Assembly (NCBI GenBank): GCA_938038825.1
Contig: CALHST010000284.1
Span: 1 to 12,112 of the forward strand
DNA: 12,112 nt
Reading direction: 5' to 3'
DNA from: an uncultured Paracoccaceae bacterium
GTDB taxonomy: Bacteria; Pseudomonadota; Alphaproteobacteria; Rhodobacterales; Rhodobacteraceae
The translations under genes and the position numbers were made by a program. Of the stretch, positions 6,412 through 12,112 are shown piece after piece (the first letter of the stretch is position 1; each line of letters begins with the position of its first letter). The notes beneath the pieces are model-generated. The model saw only the letters and a list, made by a program, of their open reading frames with translations. It made no database searches and was not told the origin of the DNA.

Positions 6412-6813
6412 TTATTCGGCGGCCCGTTTGGGCTTGTTCATGGATGCGACAAAACGTTCGCCCCACTTCAATTGTTCTTTGAGATCAGCAATGGTTTCTG
6501 TCAGCTCGTCACGTTGACGTTCCATGTCGGCAAGGCGCTGACGTGCCACTTCATATGTCTTGGCAATCTGGGTGTGTTGCTGATCGCCAATATCGTACAG
6601 TTCCAACAATTGGCGAATTTCTTCGAGGGAGAACCCAAACCGTTTGCCACGCAAAATCAGCTGCAGACGCGCGCGGTCGCGCTTGGTGAACAGCCGTCTT
6701 TGGCCTTCACGAATTGGAAACAGCAGCTCTTTGGATTCATAGAATCTTAGCGTCCGGGGCGTGACATCGTAGGTGTCACACATCTCGCGGATTGTCATTG
6801 TTGCTTCACTCAT
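6412..6813 (-). CDS. MerR family transcriptional regulator, first of two paralogs
   Basis: A 133-residue regulator. The winged helix-turn-helix begins at MTIREMCDTYDVTPRTLRFY (6-25), followed by the wing and basic region GQRRLFTKRDRARLQLILRG (36-55) and the second helix pair FGFSLEEIRQLLELYD (58-73). A coiled-coil dimerisation helix runs about 80-120, ending in a Lys/Arg-rich tail. No metal-binding cysteine cluster is seen, so a metal sensor is unlikely. The start at 6813 is chosen because the family N-terminus begins there; the frame stays open further upstream without similarity. It is the first gene of the beta-oxidation operon, 27 bp before the long dehydrogenase. This matches the position of the LiuR/FadP-type MerR regulators known to control acyl-CoA and branched-chain amino acid catabolism. 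The TGACG cluster just upstream is its likely operator. Confidence 0.9.
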   Translation of the reverse strand: MSEATMTIREMCDTYDVTPRTLRFYESKELLFPIREGQRRLFTKRDRARLQLILRGKRFGFSLEEIRQLLELYDIGDQQHTQIAKTYEVARQRLADMERQRDELTETIADLKEQLKWGERFVASMNKPKRAAE

Positions 6814-6866
6814 GATGCATACCCTGATGTGAGTCGAATTCGGCGGGGATCGCCTCGGATGACTGG

Positions 6867-6894
6867 AATATAGACATACTTGACGTTGACGTAA
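6867..6894 (-). promoter_or_regulatory. Candidate promoter of the MerR/beta-oxidation operon
   Basis: On the minus strand a TATATT (-10-like, 6867-6872) lies 16 bases after TTACGT (6889-6894), and the MerR start codon is about 54 bases further on. The spacer is largely filled by the palindromic block CTTACGTCAACGTCAAG, as expected for MerR proteins that act on the promoter spacer. The -35 match is poor, which suits an activated or repressor-modulated promoter. No transcription start is known. Confidence 0.4.
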
Positions 6895-6948
6895 GGCGTA
6901 CGTCACGTCACTTTTGTTGACGAGACTGTGAGACGCTGCGTCATGACG
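6879..6948. promoter_or_regulatory. Cluster of TGACG/CGTCA half-sites, probable MerR operator
   Basis: Seven copies of the pentamer TGACG or its complement lie within 70 bp, starting at 6881, 6887, 6901 (inverted), 6906 (inverted), 6918, 6939 (inverted) and 6944. They build CTTGACGTTGACGTAAG (6879-6895), the exact dyad TGACGTA-AGGCG-TACGTCA (6887-6905) and the perfect 10-bp palindrome CGTCATGACG (6939-6948). The first block resembles, from memory, the TTGACGTTnACGTAA-type sites of LiuR-like MerR regulators; not verified. It overlaps the candidate promoter of the first MerR gene. Confidence 0.55.
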
Positions 6949-7179
6949 GCAAGAATTTTCAGTCGGACGGGCTTCATCGCAATTTTTTTGGATGGGCTGA
7001 CGCGAAACGGCGCCCATCGCTTAGACGGTGGCTTCTGTGCAAAACGCAATGCCGCAGCGCGATAAGGTCCGTGAGACAGAAGGATGATACCTGACGCGGG
7101 GTTTGATCTGCATCCTGCCGAGCCGTTTAAAACCACAACGACATGACCAATCGGCGCAAGACACATGGACCAGGTTAGG
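6949..7179. other. Intergenic stretch without a supported gene
   Basis: This is the rest of the 366-bp gap between the two MerR genes. Open frames here have unlikely compositions and no recognisable motif. A T7 run is present near 6982-6988 without a convincing stem before it, and two isolated TGACG pentamers occur at 6998 and 7092. No terminator for the right-hand MerR gene could be identified, so some read-through into the left operon is possible. Confidence 0.5.
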
Positions 7180-7554
7180 TTACCCAGACTTCAACGTCTT
7201 TGCCACATTGTCGCGCAAGGATGTCAATTCATCGATGGCTTCGTTAAGTTGCACACGCTGTTCCGCCAGTTCGCCCAGTTGGCTATCAGCCATATCAACC
7301 CAAGCCCGCATCTGCGCCTCAGTGCCTTCGTTTTCATAGATCAACAGCCATTGGCGGATGTCTTCCAATTGAAATCCGAACTTGCGGCCCCGCATGATCA
7401 ACTTCATCCGCGCAACTTCGCGGGACCCGTACAGCCGCGAGCGGCCTTCGCGGTCGGGCTGCAGCAATTCAATATATTCGTAGTAACGCAATGTGCGCGG
7501 CGTCACATCGAACTTGGCGCACATCTCTTTGAAGGACAGACGCGTCTCTGTCAT
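7180..7554 (-). CDS. MerR family transcriptional regulator, second paralog
   Basis: A 124-residue regulator closely related to the MerR protein encoded at 6412-6813. The shared motifs are EMC-x3-DVTPRTLR-[FY]-YE, RLxxxRExAR/RDRAR, LILRG/LIMRG and KxFGFxLEDIRQ/FGFSLEEIRQ, followed by a coiled-coil helix (about 80-118). No cysteine metal site is seen. An upstream TTG at 7581 would add nine residues; the ATG at 7554 is preferred because AGGGAG lies 11 bases before it and the similarity to the paralog starts soon after. It is divergent from the thioesterase operon, with 122 bp between the starts, so it may control that operon, the beta-oxidation operon, or both. A TATGAT -10-like box (7588-7593, minus strand) lies at a sensible distance. 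Confidence 0.88.
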   Translation of the reverse strand: MTETRLSFKEMCAKFDVTPRTLRYYEYIELLQPDREGRSRLYGSREVARMKLIMRGRKFGFQLEDIRQWLLIYENEGTEAQMRAWVDMADSQLGELAEQRVQLNEAIDELTSLRDNVAKTLKSG

Positions 7555-7676
7555 GTGGTCGCTCACTCCCTGATTGCCCAAAGGTTAATCATAAGACACC
7601 GCCAGCGCAACAGGTGGCCTTGCACATAAGGCGTGGTCATGCTCAGAACGGGGGGTAAACACGAGGCAGCACACTC
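7555..7676. promoter_or_regulatory. Divergent promoter region between MerR and thioesterase genes
   Basis: The 122-bp gap must hold promoters in both directions. Seen are TATGAT on the minus strand (7588-7593) for the MerR gene, and the inverted repeat GCCTT-gcacat-AAGGC (7617-7632), which overlaps TTGCAC, a possible -35 for the plus-strand operon; no good -10 follows it. The dyad is a candidate operator for the adjacent MerR protein. It does not resemble the TGACG sites of the other MerR gene. Confidence 0.35.
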
Positions 7677-8096
7677 ATGGTCGACAAAACTGCGATTGCA
7701 AAGCAATTCATCGAAGCGATCCCCCATGCGCGCGCGCTTGGCATGACATTGACAGAAATTTCTGCAGGAGAAGCCGCCATATCAATGCCCTATGCAGATC
7801 ATCTGGTTGGGGATCCGCGCACCGGTGTGATTGCCGGGGGGGCTGTATCGGCGCTGATGGATACCTGTTGCGGCGCGGCTGTGATGTCACATCCCTCTAA
7901 CCCCGGAGGAACGGCAACCATTGATTTGCGAATTGATTATATGCGTGCCGCGACACCGGGCCAGACTGTGACCACCAAGGCGACTTGCTATCACGTGACC
8001 CGGTCCGTCGCCTTTGTTCGGGCCACGACCTGTGATGAAGACACCGGCAATCCCGTAGCCACGGCCACCGGAGCCTTTACTGTGGAGGGGCGCTGA
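7677..8096 (+). CDS. Hotdog-fold thioesterase, PaaI family (first of pair)
   Basis: A 139-residue single hotdog-domain protein of the size of PaaI/4HBT acyl-CoA thioesterases, which hydrolyse acyl- or aryl-CoA thioesters in the cytoplasm. The central helix segment GVIAGGAVSALMDTCCGAAV (50-69) carries the acid Asp62, equivalent to the catalytic Asp of PaaI. The His of the usual HGG motif is Ala53 here (AGG). Strand segments TIDLRIDYMRAA (81-92) and ATGAFTVEGR (130-139) follow the family pattern. GAGG lies about 11 bases before the ATG. The stop overlaps the next start as TGATG, so the two thioesterases are coupled. Acyl-CoA thioesterase is the most likely function; substrate unknown. Confidence 0.85.
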   Translation: MVDKTAIAKQFIEAIPHARALGMTLTEISAGEAAISMPYADHLVGDPRTGVIAGGAVSALMDTCCGAAVMSHPSNPGGTATIDLRIDYMRAATPGQTVTTKATCYHVTRSVAFVRATTCDEDTGNPVATATGAFTVEGR

Positions 8097-8602
8097 TGGC
8101 ACGGTCGCGCCCTGAACCCGTTCAAGTCGTGAAGCAACGTCGCGATGCCACGTTGCGCGCCCTAGTCGAAGGGGTGCCGTATATCCGTTTCATGGGAATA
8201 TCGTTTGACCGACGCGGCGACGAGCTCACCGGTGTAATGGCTTTTGACGACAAGCTGATTGGAAACCCGTTGCTGCCTGCATTGCATGGCGGTGCTACGG
8301 CGGCCTTTCTTGAAGTGACAGCCGTAATCACCCTGAGCTGGGCCTATCTTTGGGAAGATATCGAAAGCGGAGAGATCGACGCGGATCATTTGGCTGATAA
8401 CTTGCCCCGTCTGCCGAAAACCGTAGATTTTACAGTGGACTACCTGCGTTCTGGGCTGCCACGTGATGCTTACGCGCGGGCGCGGATCAACCGATCTGGC
8501 CGCCGATACGGCTCTGTGCATGTTGAGGCATGGCAGGACAATCGCGACAAACTGTTTGCCCAGGCAACCGGGCACTTCGTGATGCCACCCCGCGAGCCGT
8601 GA
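8096..8602 (+). CDS. Hotdog-fold thioesterase, PaaI family (second of pair, longer)
   Basis: A 168-residue hotdog-domain protein related to its upstream neighbour but longer. The core motif is LHGGATAAFLEVTAVITL (63-80), with His64-Gly65-Gly66 intact and Glu73 at the position where the neighbour has Asp62. A Glu at this place is the catalytic residue in the Arthrobacter-type 4-hydroxybenzoyl-CoA thioesterases, from family knowledge. An acidic insert (about 82-104, YLWEDIESGEIDADHLADN) separates the central helix from the strand TVDFTVDYLRSG (109-120). GGAGG within the preceding gene serves as RBS. Its stop overlaps the MATE start as GTGA. It probably forms homo- or hetero-oligomers with the first thioesterase; this is inference. 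Confidence 0.82.
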   Translation: MARSRPEPVQVVKQRRDATLRALVEGVPYIRFMGISFDRRGDELTGVMAFDDKLIGNPLLPALHGGATAAFLEVTAVITLSWAYLWEDIESGEIDADHLADNLPRLPKTVDFTVDYLRSGLPRDAYARARINRSGRRYGSVHVEAWQDNRDKLFAQATGHFVMPPREP

Positions 8603-9930
8603 CAGACCTGACACCTCCACAACCATTGACACACAGACGGGTTTTGCGGATTGCCCTGCCCATCGTTTTATCCAGTGCCACTGTGCCTTTGTTGGGTGTG
8701 GTTGACACTGGTGTTGTGGGTCAAATGGGTGACGCGATCCCCATCGGCGCGGTGGGAATTGGGGCGATCATCCTGACCAATATCTACTGGATTTTTGGCT
8801 TTTTGCGCATGGGGACCACGGGCTTAGTGGGGCAGGCGGCAGGCGCCGGAGACGATGGGGAAGTGTCTGCTTTGTTGACGCGTGCCTTGATGATTGGATT
8901 CGGGGGCGGGCTGCTGCTTGTGTTGCTGCAGACTTGGATCTTCCAGGCAGCATTTGCCATCTCACCAGCTTCGGCTGAGGTCGAAGCGTTGGCTGACACA
9001 TATGTGCGCATTCGCATTTGGTCAGCCCCGGCGGCAATCGCGATCTATGCGCTGACAGGGTGGCTTGTCGCGATGGAGCGCACGGGCAGCGTATTGATCC
9101 TGCAACTGGTGATGAATGGGATCAACATCACGTTGGACCTTTGGTTTGTTTTGGGGCTTGGCTGGGGTGTGAGCGGTGTGGCGATTGCGACAGTCATCGC
9201 AGAATGTGTTGCCGTGTTGCTGGGTTTGTATTTGTGCCGAAGCGCTTTTGCCGGACCTGCTTGGCGCGCTTGGTCTGCAGTGTTCAATCGGGTTGAACTT
9301 GTACGCATGGCACAGGTGAGCGGCGATATTTTGGTGCGTTCTGCGGCACTTCTGACGATCTTCACGAGCTTTACGTTTTTGTCGGCGCGGTTCGGAGACG
9401 TGACACTTGGCGCAAATCAGGTGTTGATCCAGTTTCTGTCGATTTCGGCCTTTGCTTTGGATGGGTTTGCACATGCCGCTGAAACGCTGGTTGCCAGAGC
9501 GGTGGGGCGCAAGGATGCAGTAAGGCTGCGTCGCGCGGCAGTACTTTGCACGTTATGGAGCGGGATTTCAGCAGGCTTTATGGTACTGGCATTTGCCCTT
9601 GCGGGGCCTGCGCTGATTGATCTGATGACCACCTCACAGGCCGTGCAACAAGATGCCCGGACTTATCTGTGGTGGGTGGTTTTGTCGCCAATTTTAGCCG
9701 TATGGGCGTTTACTTTGGACGGCATTTTCATTGGGGCCACACGGGGCGCTGATCTGCGCAACATGATGCTGCTGAGTTTGGGGATTTACAGCCTAGCGGT
9801 GGTGCTTTTGATGCCAAGTTTTGCCAATCACGGTTTGTGGTGTGCCATTTTGATTTCGCTCGTCGCGCGGGCTGTGACGCTAGGCGCCCGATACCCCGCA
9901 TTGGAACGGGACGTCGCGCGACAAAATTGA
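8599..9930 (+). CDS. MATE family efflux transporter (DinF/NorM type)
   Basis: A 443-residue integral inner-membrane protein with the pattern of about 12 hydrophobic segments expected for MATE cation-coupled multidrug exporters. The first segment has RIALPIVLSSATVPLLGVVD (17-36), with a conserved Pro21 and the acidic Asp36 where MATE proteins hold a cation-coupling residue; GQMGD and GLVGQAAGAGD follow. A matching motif around LSARFGDVTLGANQVLIQF marks the second half. The frame extends upstream to 8530, but GTG at 8599 is chosen because it overlaps the thioesterase stop as GTGA and gives the normal family N-terminus. No strong RBS precedes it, so it likely depends on translational coupling. 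It is the last gene of the operon and is followed at once by hairpins and a terminator. The link to thioesterases suggests export of a product released from CoA; this is speculative. Confidence 0.9.
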   Translation: MTDLTPPQPLTHRRVLRIALPIVLSSATVPLLGVVDTGVVGQMGDAIPIGAVGIGAIILTNIYWIFGFLRMGTTGLVGQAAGAGDDGEVSALLTRALMIGFGGGLLLVLLQTWIFQAAFAISPASAEVEALADTYVRIRIWSAPAAIAIYALTGWLVAMERTGSVLILQLVMNGINITLDLWFVLGLGWGVSGVAIATVIAECVAVLLGLYLCRSAFAGPAWRAWSAVFNRVELVRMAQVSGDILVRSAALLTIFTSFTFLSARFGDVTLGANQVLIQFLSISAFALDGFAHAAETLVARAVGRKDAVRLRRAAVLCTLWSGISAGFMVLAFALAGPALIDLMTTSQAVQQDARTYLWWVVLSPILAVWAFTLDGIFIGATRGADLRNMMLLSLGIYSLAVVLLMPSFANHGLWCAILISLVARAVTLGARYPALERDVARQN

Positions 9931-9976
9931 GGCGCCTTCGGCGCCGCGCGATGTTTTGCTTTGCCTGCAGCAAAGC
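9931..9976. other. Two hairpins directly after the MATE stop codon
   Basis: GGCGCC-TTC-GGCGCC (9931-9945) begins at the base after the stop, and GCTTTGC-CTGCA-GCAAAGC (9958-9976) follows. Both stems are perfect (6 and 7 bp). Neither is followed by a T-run on either strand. They probably help protect or pause the converging transcripts before the terminator to the right. Confidence 0.5.
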
Positions 9977-9980
9977 GGTG

Positions 9981-10000
9981 CCTCCGGCGGAGGTATTTTT
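9981..10000 (+). terminator. Intrinsic terminator of the thioesterase-MATE operon
   Basis: CCTCC-GGC-GGAGG (9981-9993) followed by TA and T5 (9996-10000) forms a short GC-rich hairpin with a T-run in the direction of the MATE gene. It lies 50 bp after the stop codon in the gap between convergent operons. The stem is only 5 bp, so its strength is uncertain. Confidence 0.6.
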
Positions 10001-10011
10001 GACCAAAAGAA
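9981..10011 (+). repeat. Hairpin plus 'GGTATTTTTGACCAAAAGAA' element, copy B
   Basis: The GC-rich hairpin followed by GGAGGTATTTTTG and CCAAAAGAA matches copy A at 3126-3154 (GCAGGATATTTTTGGCAAAAAGAA) over about 25 bases with few differences. As in copy A, the AAAAGAA end points at the stop codon of a minus-strand gene, here arsC. It contains the terminator of the plus-strand operon. Confidence 0.5.
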
Positions 10012-10017
10012 CTTGGA

Positions 10018-10362
10018 TCAGCTGATCAGGGACAAGACGTTTTCAGGAGGGCGACCGATCACGGCACGGTCAGTATGAAAAGCAATGGGACGCTCAATAA
10101 GAATTGGGCATTCGGCCATTGCATCAAGCAATGCGTCTTCGCTGTCTACTTCATCAAGATTTTGATCTGTGTAGGTTTTTTCGCCCGTTCGGATCATGGC
10201 AGAGGGGGGGAGGCCAAGTTTATGCGCGATGCGGTTTATTTCGTCGCGTGTTGGGCAGTCTTCCAAGTATTTTCGAATCTCGATTTTTGCCCCAGAATCT
10301 TGCAAAAGGGCCAAGGCTTGGCGGGATTTTGAGCAGCGCGGATTGTGCCAGATAATAATCAC
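10018..10362 (-). CDS. arsC: ArsC-family reductase (short, YfgD-like)
   Basis: A 114-residue protein of the ArsC/thioredoxin-fold family, in which a single N-terminal cysteine reduces arsenate with glutathione and glutaredoxin. The sequence shows HNPRCSKSRQAL with nucleophile Cys10, and Arg58, Arg91 (ERPI) and Arg104 (GRPPE). These correspond to Cys12, Arg60, Arg94 and Arg107 of E. coli plasmid ArsC. The C-terminus is short, as in YfgD-like members whose physiological role is less certain. The frame can be extended to a TTG at 10368, but GTG at 10362 is preferred: AAGGA lies 9 bases before it and it overlaps the pyrD stop as GTGA. No other arsenic gene (arsR, arsB, acr3) is nearby, so a general redox role is possible. 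Confidence 0.88.
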   Translation of the reverse strand: MIIIWHNPRCSKSRQALALLQDSGAKIEIRKYLEDCPTRDEINRIAHKLGLPPSAMIRTGEKTYTDQNLDEVDSEDALLDAMAECPILIERPIAFHTDRAVIGRPPENVLSLIS

Positions 10363-11399
10363 AGCCAAATGTCCTTATCGGTGCCTACTGCATCAGAGAT
10401 ATGTGCAAACCCGTCATTTTCAAGGAGCCCGTCGAGGCCATATATGATATCTTCCACTAAGCTAAGCCCCTGATAGACCAAAGCTGTATAGAGTTGCACG
10501 GCATGTGCACCGGCTTTGATTTTGGCATAGGCATCTTGCGCGGAACTCACACCGCCGACGCCGATCAATGGAATGTCTGTTTGGTTGGCAAGTTTCGCAA
10601 GTACTCGCGTCGATTTTTCAAAAACAGGAACGCCAGAAAGGCCGCCGGTTTCATTTTTGTGGCGGCTTTTAAGCCCGTCCCGATCCAGCGTGGTGTTGGT
10701 GGCGATGATTGCAGAAAGCTGGTTTTGCTGTGCAATATCTGCGATTTCAGAGAGTTCTGTGTCAGTGAGGTCTGGCGCGATTTTCAGAAAAACTGGACAG
10801 GTACCACGCACCGCCATGACCCCTTGCAACAGGGTGTTCAAGGCCTCGGCACCCTGCAGATCCCGCAGCTTTTCCGTGTTTGGGGATGATACGTTTACTG
10901 TTGCAAAATCAAGATGGTCTCGGGTGTTCTTGAGAACTTTGGTGAAGTCTTCCGCGCGATTTTCGCTGTCTTTGTTAGCACCGAGGTTTAAACCAATAAC
11001 AGCGTCTTTTGGCCGCTTGGCAAGGCGTTGAGCAATCGCGTCCATTCCTTGGTTGTTAAAGCCGAACCGATTGATTGCACCCTTGTCTTCGGTCAGGCGA
11101 AACAGCCGGGGTTTGGGATTTCCGGTTTGAGGGCGGGGTGTGGCGGCGCCGACTTCGATGAACCCAAAACCGGCTTGAGACAACGGATGCAGAGCTTCGG
11201 CATTTTTGTCAAAACCAGCCGCAAGGCCGACGGGATTGGGCAATGCGATGCCTGCGATCTGTGTTTTGAGGCGCGGCGAGGTCACAGGCCCAGGTTTGGG
11301 GGTAAGTCCCAGTTTCAATGCGGTTATCGCGAGTCCGTGCGCACGTTCAGGATCCATCTTGCGCAGCGCTGTCAGGCCTGTCTGTTCTGCCCATTTCAT
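10359..11399 (-). CDS. pyrD: Dihydroorotate dehydrogenase (quinone), class 2
   Basis: A 346-residue FMN enzyme that oxidises dihydroorotate to orotate in pyrimidine synthesis and passes electrons to membrane quinone. The N-terminal helices (about 1-40, with the DPERAH motif at 16-21) are the class 2 membrane/quinone extension. The barrel shows NPVGLAAGFDKNAEAL (55-70), GFGFIEVGAATPRPQTGNPKPR (77-98), INRFGFNNQG (109-118), the active-site loop NVSSPNTEKLRDLQG (169-183) with Ser172 at the position of the class 2 catalytic serine, LKIAPD (205-210), TNTT (234-237) and the phosphate-binding IGVGGVSSAQDA (279-290). Length is normal. The start overlaps the DUF1330 stop as ATGA and the stop overlaps arsC as GTGA. 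Confidence 0.96.
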   Translation of the reverse strand: MKWAEQTGLTALRKMDPERAHGLAITALKLGLTPKPGPVTSPRLKTQIAGIALPNPVGLAAGFDKNAEALHPLSQAGFGFIEVGAATPRPQTGNPKPRLFRLTEDKGAINRFGFNNQGMDAIAQRLAKRPKDAVIGLNLGANKDSENRAEDFTKVLKNTRDHLDFATVNVSSPNTEKLRDLQGAEALNTLLQGVMAVRGTCPVFLKIAPDLTDTELSEIADIAQQNQLSAIIATNTTLDRDGLKSRHKNETGGLSGVPVFEKSTRVLAKLANQTDIPLIGVGGVSSAQDAYAKIKAGAHAVQLYTALVYQGLSLVEDIIYGLDGLLENDGFAHISDAVGTDKDIWL

Positions 11400-11830
11400 A
11401 CGAAGGACGTGCCCCCGTCTGCTGGATGCGTTCTGACTAATCTTGACGTGAGTACAGAGGCCTGGCGATGAACGACAGCCGCTTGATAGTCGGGGTCCGA
11501 CACCATGGCGAGGAAAGCATGTGCGTTAGGATAGCGGGCAATAAAACAAGCATCCCAAGCCTCGTCCATTGGGCCAATCAACGTGGTTTGAAAAGCGCCC
11601 CGCCAAAGGATGGATCCGCGGACTTTGTCCAGAATAGGCGCCGTTTCGCGTCCGTAATTGGCATAGGCTTCGGCCCCGGTTAAGGTTTTGTTCGCCAATG
11701 CGTGATCGTCGGGATAGGTGGCTTTGTCCTTGAAACATACAAGGTTCAACAACTCGATCGGGATGTCGCGTGGCAATGATTTGAAGGCGTCGAATTGTTC
11801 GCGTGTGGGATCGATATGATTATCGCTCAT
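11396..11830 (-). CDS. DUF1330 domain protein
   Basis: A 144-residue soluble protein of the dimeric alpha/beta-barrel (ferredoxin-like) DUF1330 family, of unknown function. Recognisable parts are IELLNLVCFKDKATYP (25-40), GAEAYANYGRETAPIL (52-67), GSILWRGAFQTTLIGP (72-87), WDACFIARYPNAHAFLAMVSDPDYQ (91-115) and the trailing HRQASVLTSRLVRT. The Tyr/Pro-rich segment and the xRYP-x(2)-xAFxxM-x-xDPxY pattern are typical of the family. It overlaps pyrD by ATGA at its end and the DUF952 gene by ATGA at its start, so it is translated in one coupled series. No catalytic role can be assigned. Confidence 0.85.
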   Translation of the reverse strand: MSDNHIDPTREQFDAFKSLPRDIPIELLNLVCFKDKATYPDDHALANKTLTGAEAYANYGRETAPILDKVRGSILWRGAFQTTLIGPMDEAWDACFIARYPNAHAFLAMVSDPDYQAAVVHRQASVLTSRLVRTHPADGGTSFV

Positions 11831-12112
11831 CCCATATCATCCGGAAACACATGCACGCCATCTTCAAAACCCAGTCGGTTCACGGCAACCACATCTGCAC
11901 TTGTTAAGTTTCGAAAAAGATGTGGGAAAAGTGCGCCGCCTCGGCTTTCCTCCCATTTCAGACCCTTGCCCAACGTGGCTTCGTCCACTGAAACAAGCAC
12001 CAGATCGGTCTCGCCTGCGAAATGCAGGCGGGCGGTCTCCGGGGCTTGGGCTGCGGTCGAGAAATGGATATAGCCATCTTGTAAATCAATGGGGGCGCCG
12101 GCGGTCTCACCG
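11827..12112 (-). CDS. DUF952 domain protein, 5' end cut by window
   Basis: An uninterrupted minus-strand frame enters at the right edge and ends with TGA at 11827-11829; about 94 codons are visible. The protein contains DGYIHFSTAAQAPETARLHF, then DLVLVSVDEATLG, WEESRGGALFPHLFRNL and ends in VHVFPDDMG. These are the hallmarks of DUF952, a small family of about 110 residues with unknown function, so only some 15-20 N-terminal residues should be missing. The stop overlaps the DUF1330 start as ATGA, making it the first visible gene of the pyrD operon. The promoter is outside the window. Confidence 0.85.
   Translation of the reverse strand, partial: GETAGAPIDLQDGYIHFSTAAQAPETARLHFAGETDLVLVSVDEATLGKGLKWEESRGGALFPHLFRNLTSADVVAVNRLGFEDGVHVFPDDMG

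Noticed and set aside
6814..7017. N-terminal extension of the first MerR protein (68 extra residues)
   Set aside because: The extension is not MerR-like and would run through the probable promoter and operator; the ATG at 6813 fits the family N-terminus.
6903..7166. An 87-codon minus-strand frame in the gap between the MerR genes
   Set aside because: It overlaps the half-site cluster, has no family signature and lacks a convincing RBS.
9022..9474. A 150-codon minus-strand frame inside the MATE gene
   Set aside because: The translation is basic, repetitive in Gln/His/Arg and typical of antisense to a hydrophobic membrane protein.
10018..10362. Arsenic resistance island
   Set aside because: Only the ArsC-like gene is present; no arsR, arsB or acr3 neighbours, and it is part of the pyrD operon.
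1..12112. Search for CRISPR arrays, tRNA/rRNA genes, insertion sequences, phage or toxin-antitoxin systems
   Set aside because: No regularly spaced direct repeats, no tRNA-like cloverleaf, no transposase or integrase motifs and no terminal inverted repeats were found by reading.

Overview
The window looks like part of the chromosome of a Rhodobacterales alphaproteobacterium (Roseobacter group). The evidence is moderate GC content, dense operons joined by 4-bp ATGA/GTGA stop-start overlaps, a long DmdC-type acyl-CoA dehydrogenase, a FadA/FadJ pair, and gene ends marked by a hairpin plus 'GGxTATTTTTGxCxAAAAGAA' tract. Recognition is from sequence memory alone; no search was run.

Left region (1-6813, all on the minus strand, read right to left): an acyl-CoA oxidation operon. 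Its order is a MerR-type regulator, a DmdC-like ~600-residue acyl-CoA dehydrogenase, a 70-residue ribbon-helix-helix-like protein, a second acyl-CoA dehydrogenase with an LCAD-type active site, a glutathione S-transferase, a thiolase (FadA), a two-domain SnoaL-like protein made of a gapless internal duplication, and the start of a FadJ-type 3-hydroxyacyl-CoA dehydrogenase that runs off the left edge. Together these supply dehydrogenation, hydration/second oxidation and thiolysis of acyl-CoAs. Three gaps inside the operon hold stem-loops.

Middle (6814-7676): a 366-bp gap between two paralogous minus-strand MerR genes carries a dense cluster of TGACG/CGTCA pentamers, probably the operator of the first MerR gene and its operon. 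The second MerR gene is divergent from the next operon.

Right-centre (7677-9930, plus strand): two consecutive hotdog-fold (PaaI-type) thioesterases and a MATE-family transporter, coupled by TGATG and GTGA overlaps and closed by a hairpin/T-run terminator.

Right (10018-12112, minus strand): DUF952 protein (cut by the window edge), DUF1330 protein, quinone-dependent dihydroorotate dehydrogenase (pyrD) and an ArsC-family reductase. All three junctions are 4-bp stop-start overlaps. This operon converges on the MATE operon across an 87-bp gap of hairpins.

No tRNA, rRNA, CRISPR array, insertion sequence or phage gene was seen. The window is mainly ordinary core metabolism. The points most worth a second look are the operator cluster, the duplicated SnoaL-like protein, the split active-site motifs of the paired thioesterases and the intercistronic stem-loops.
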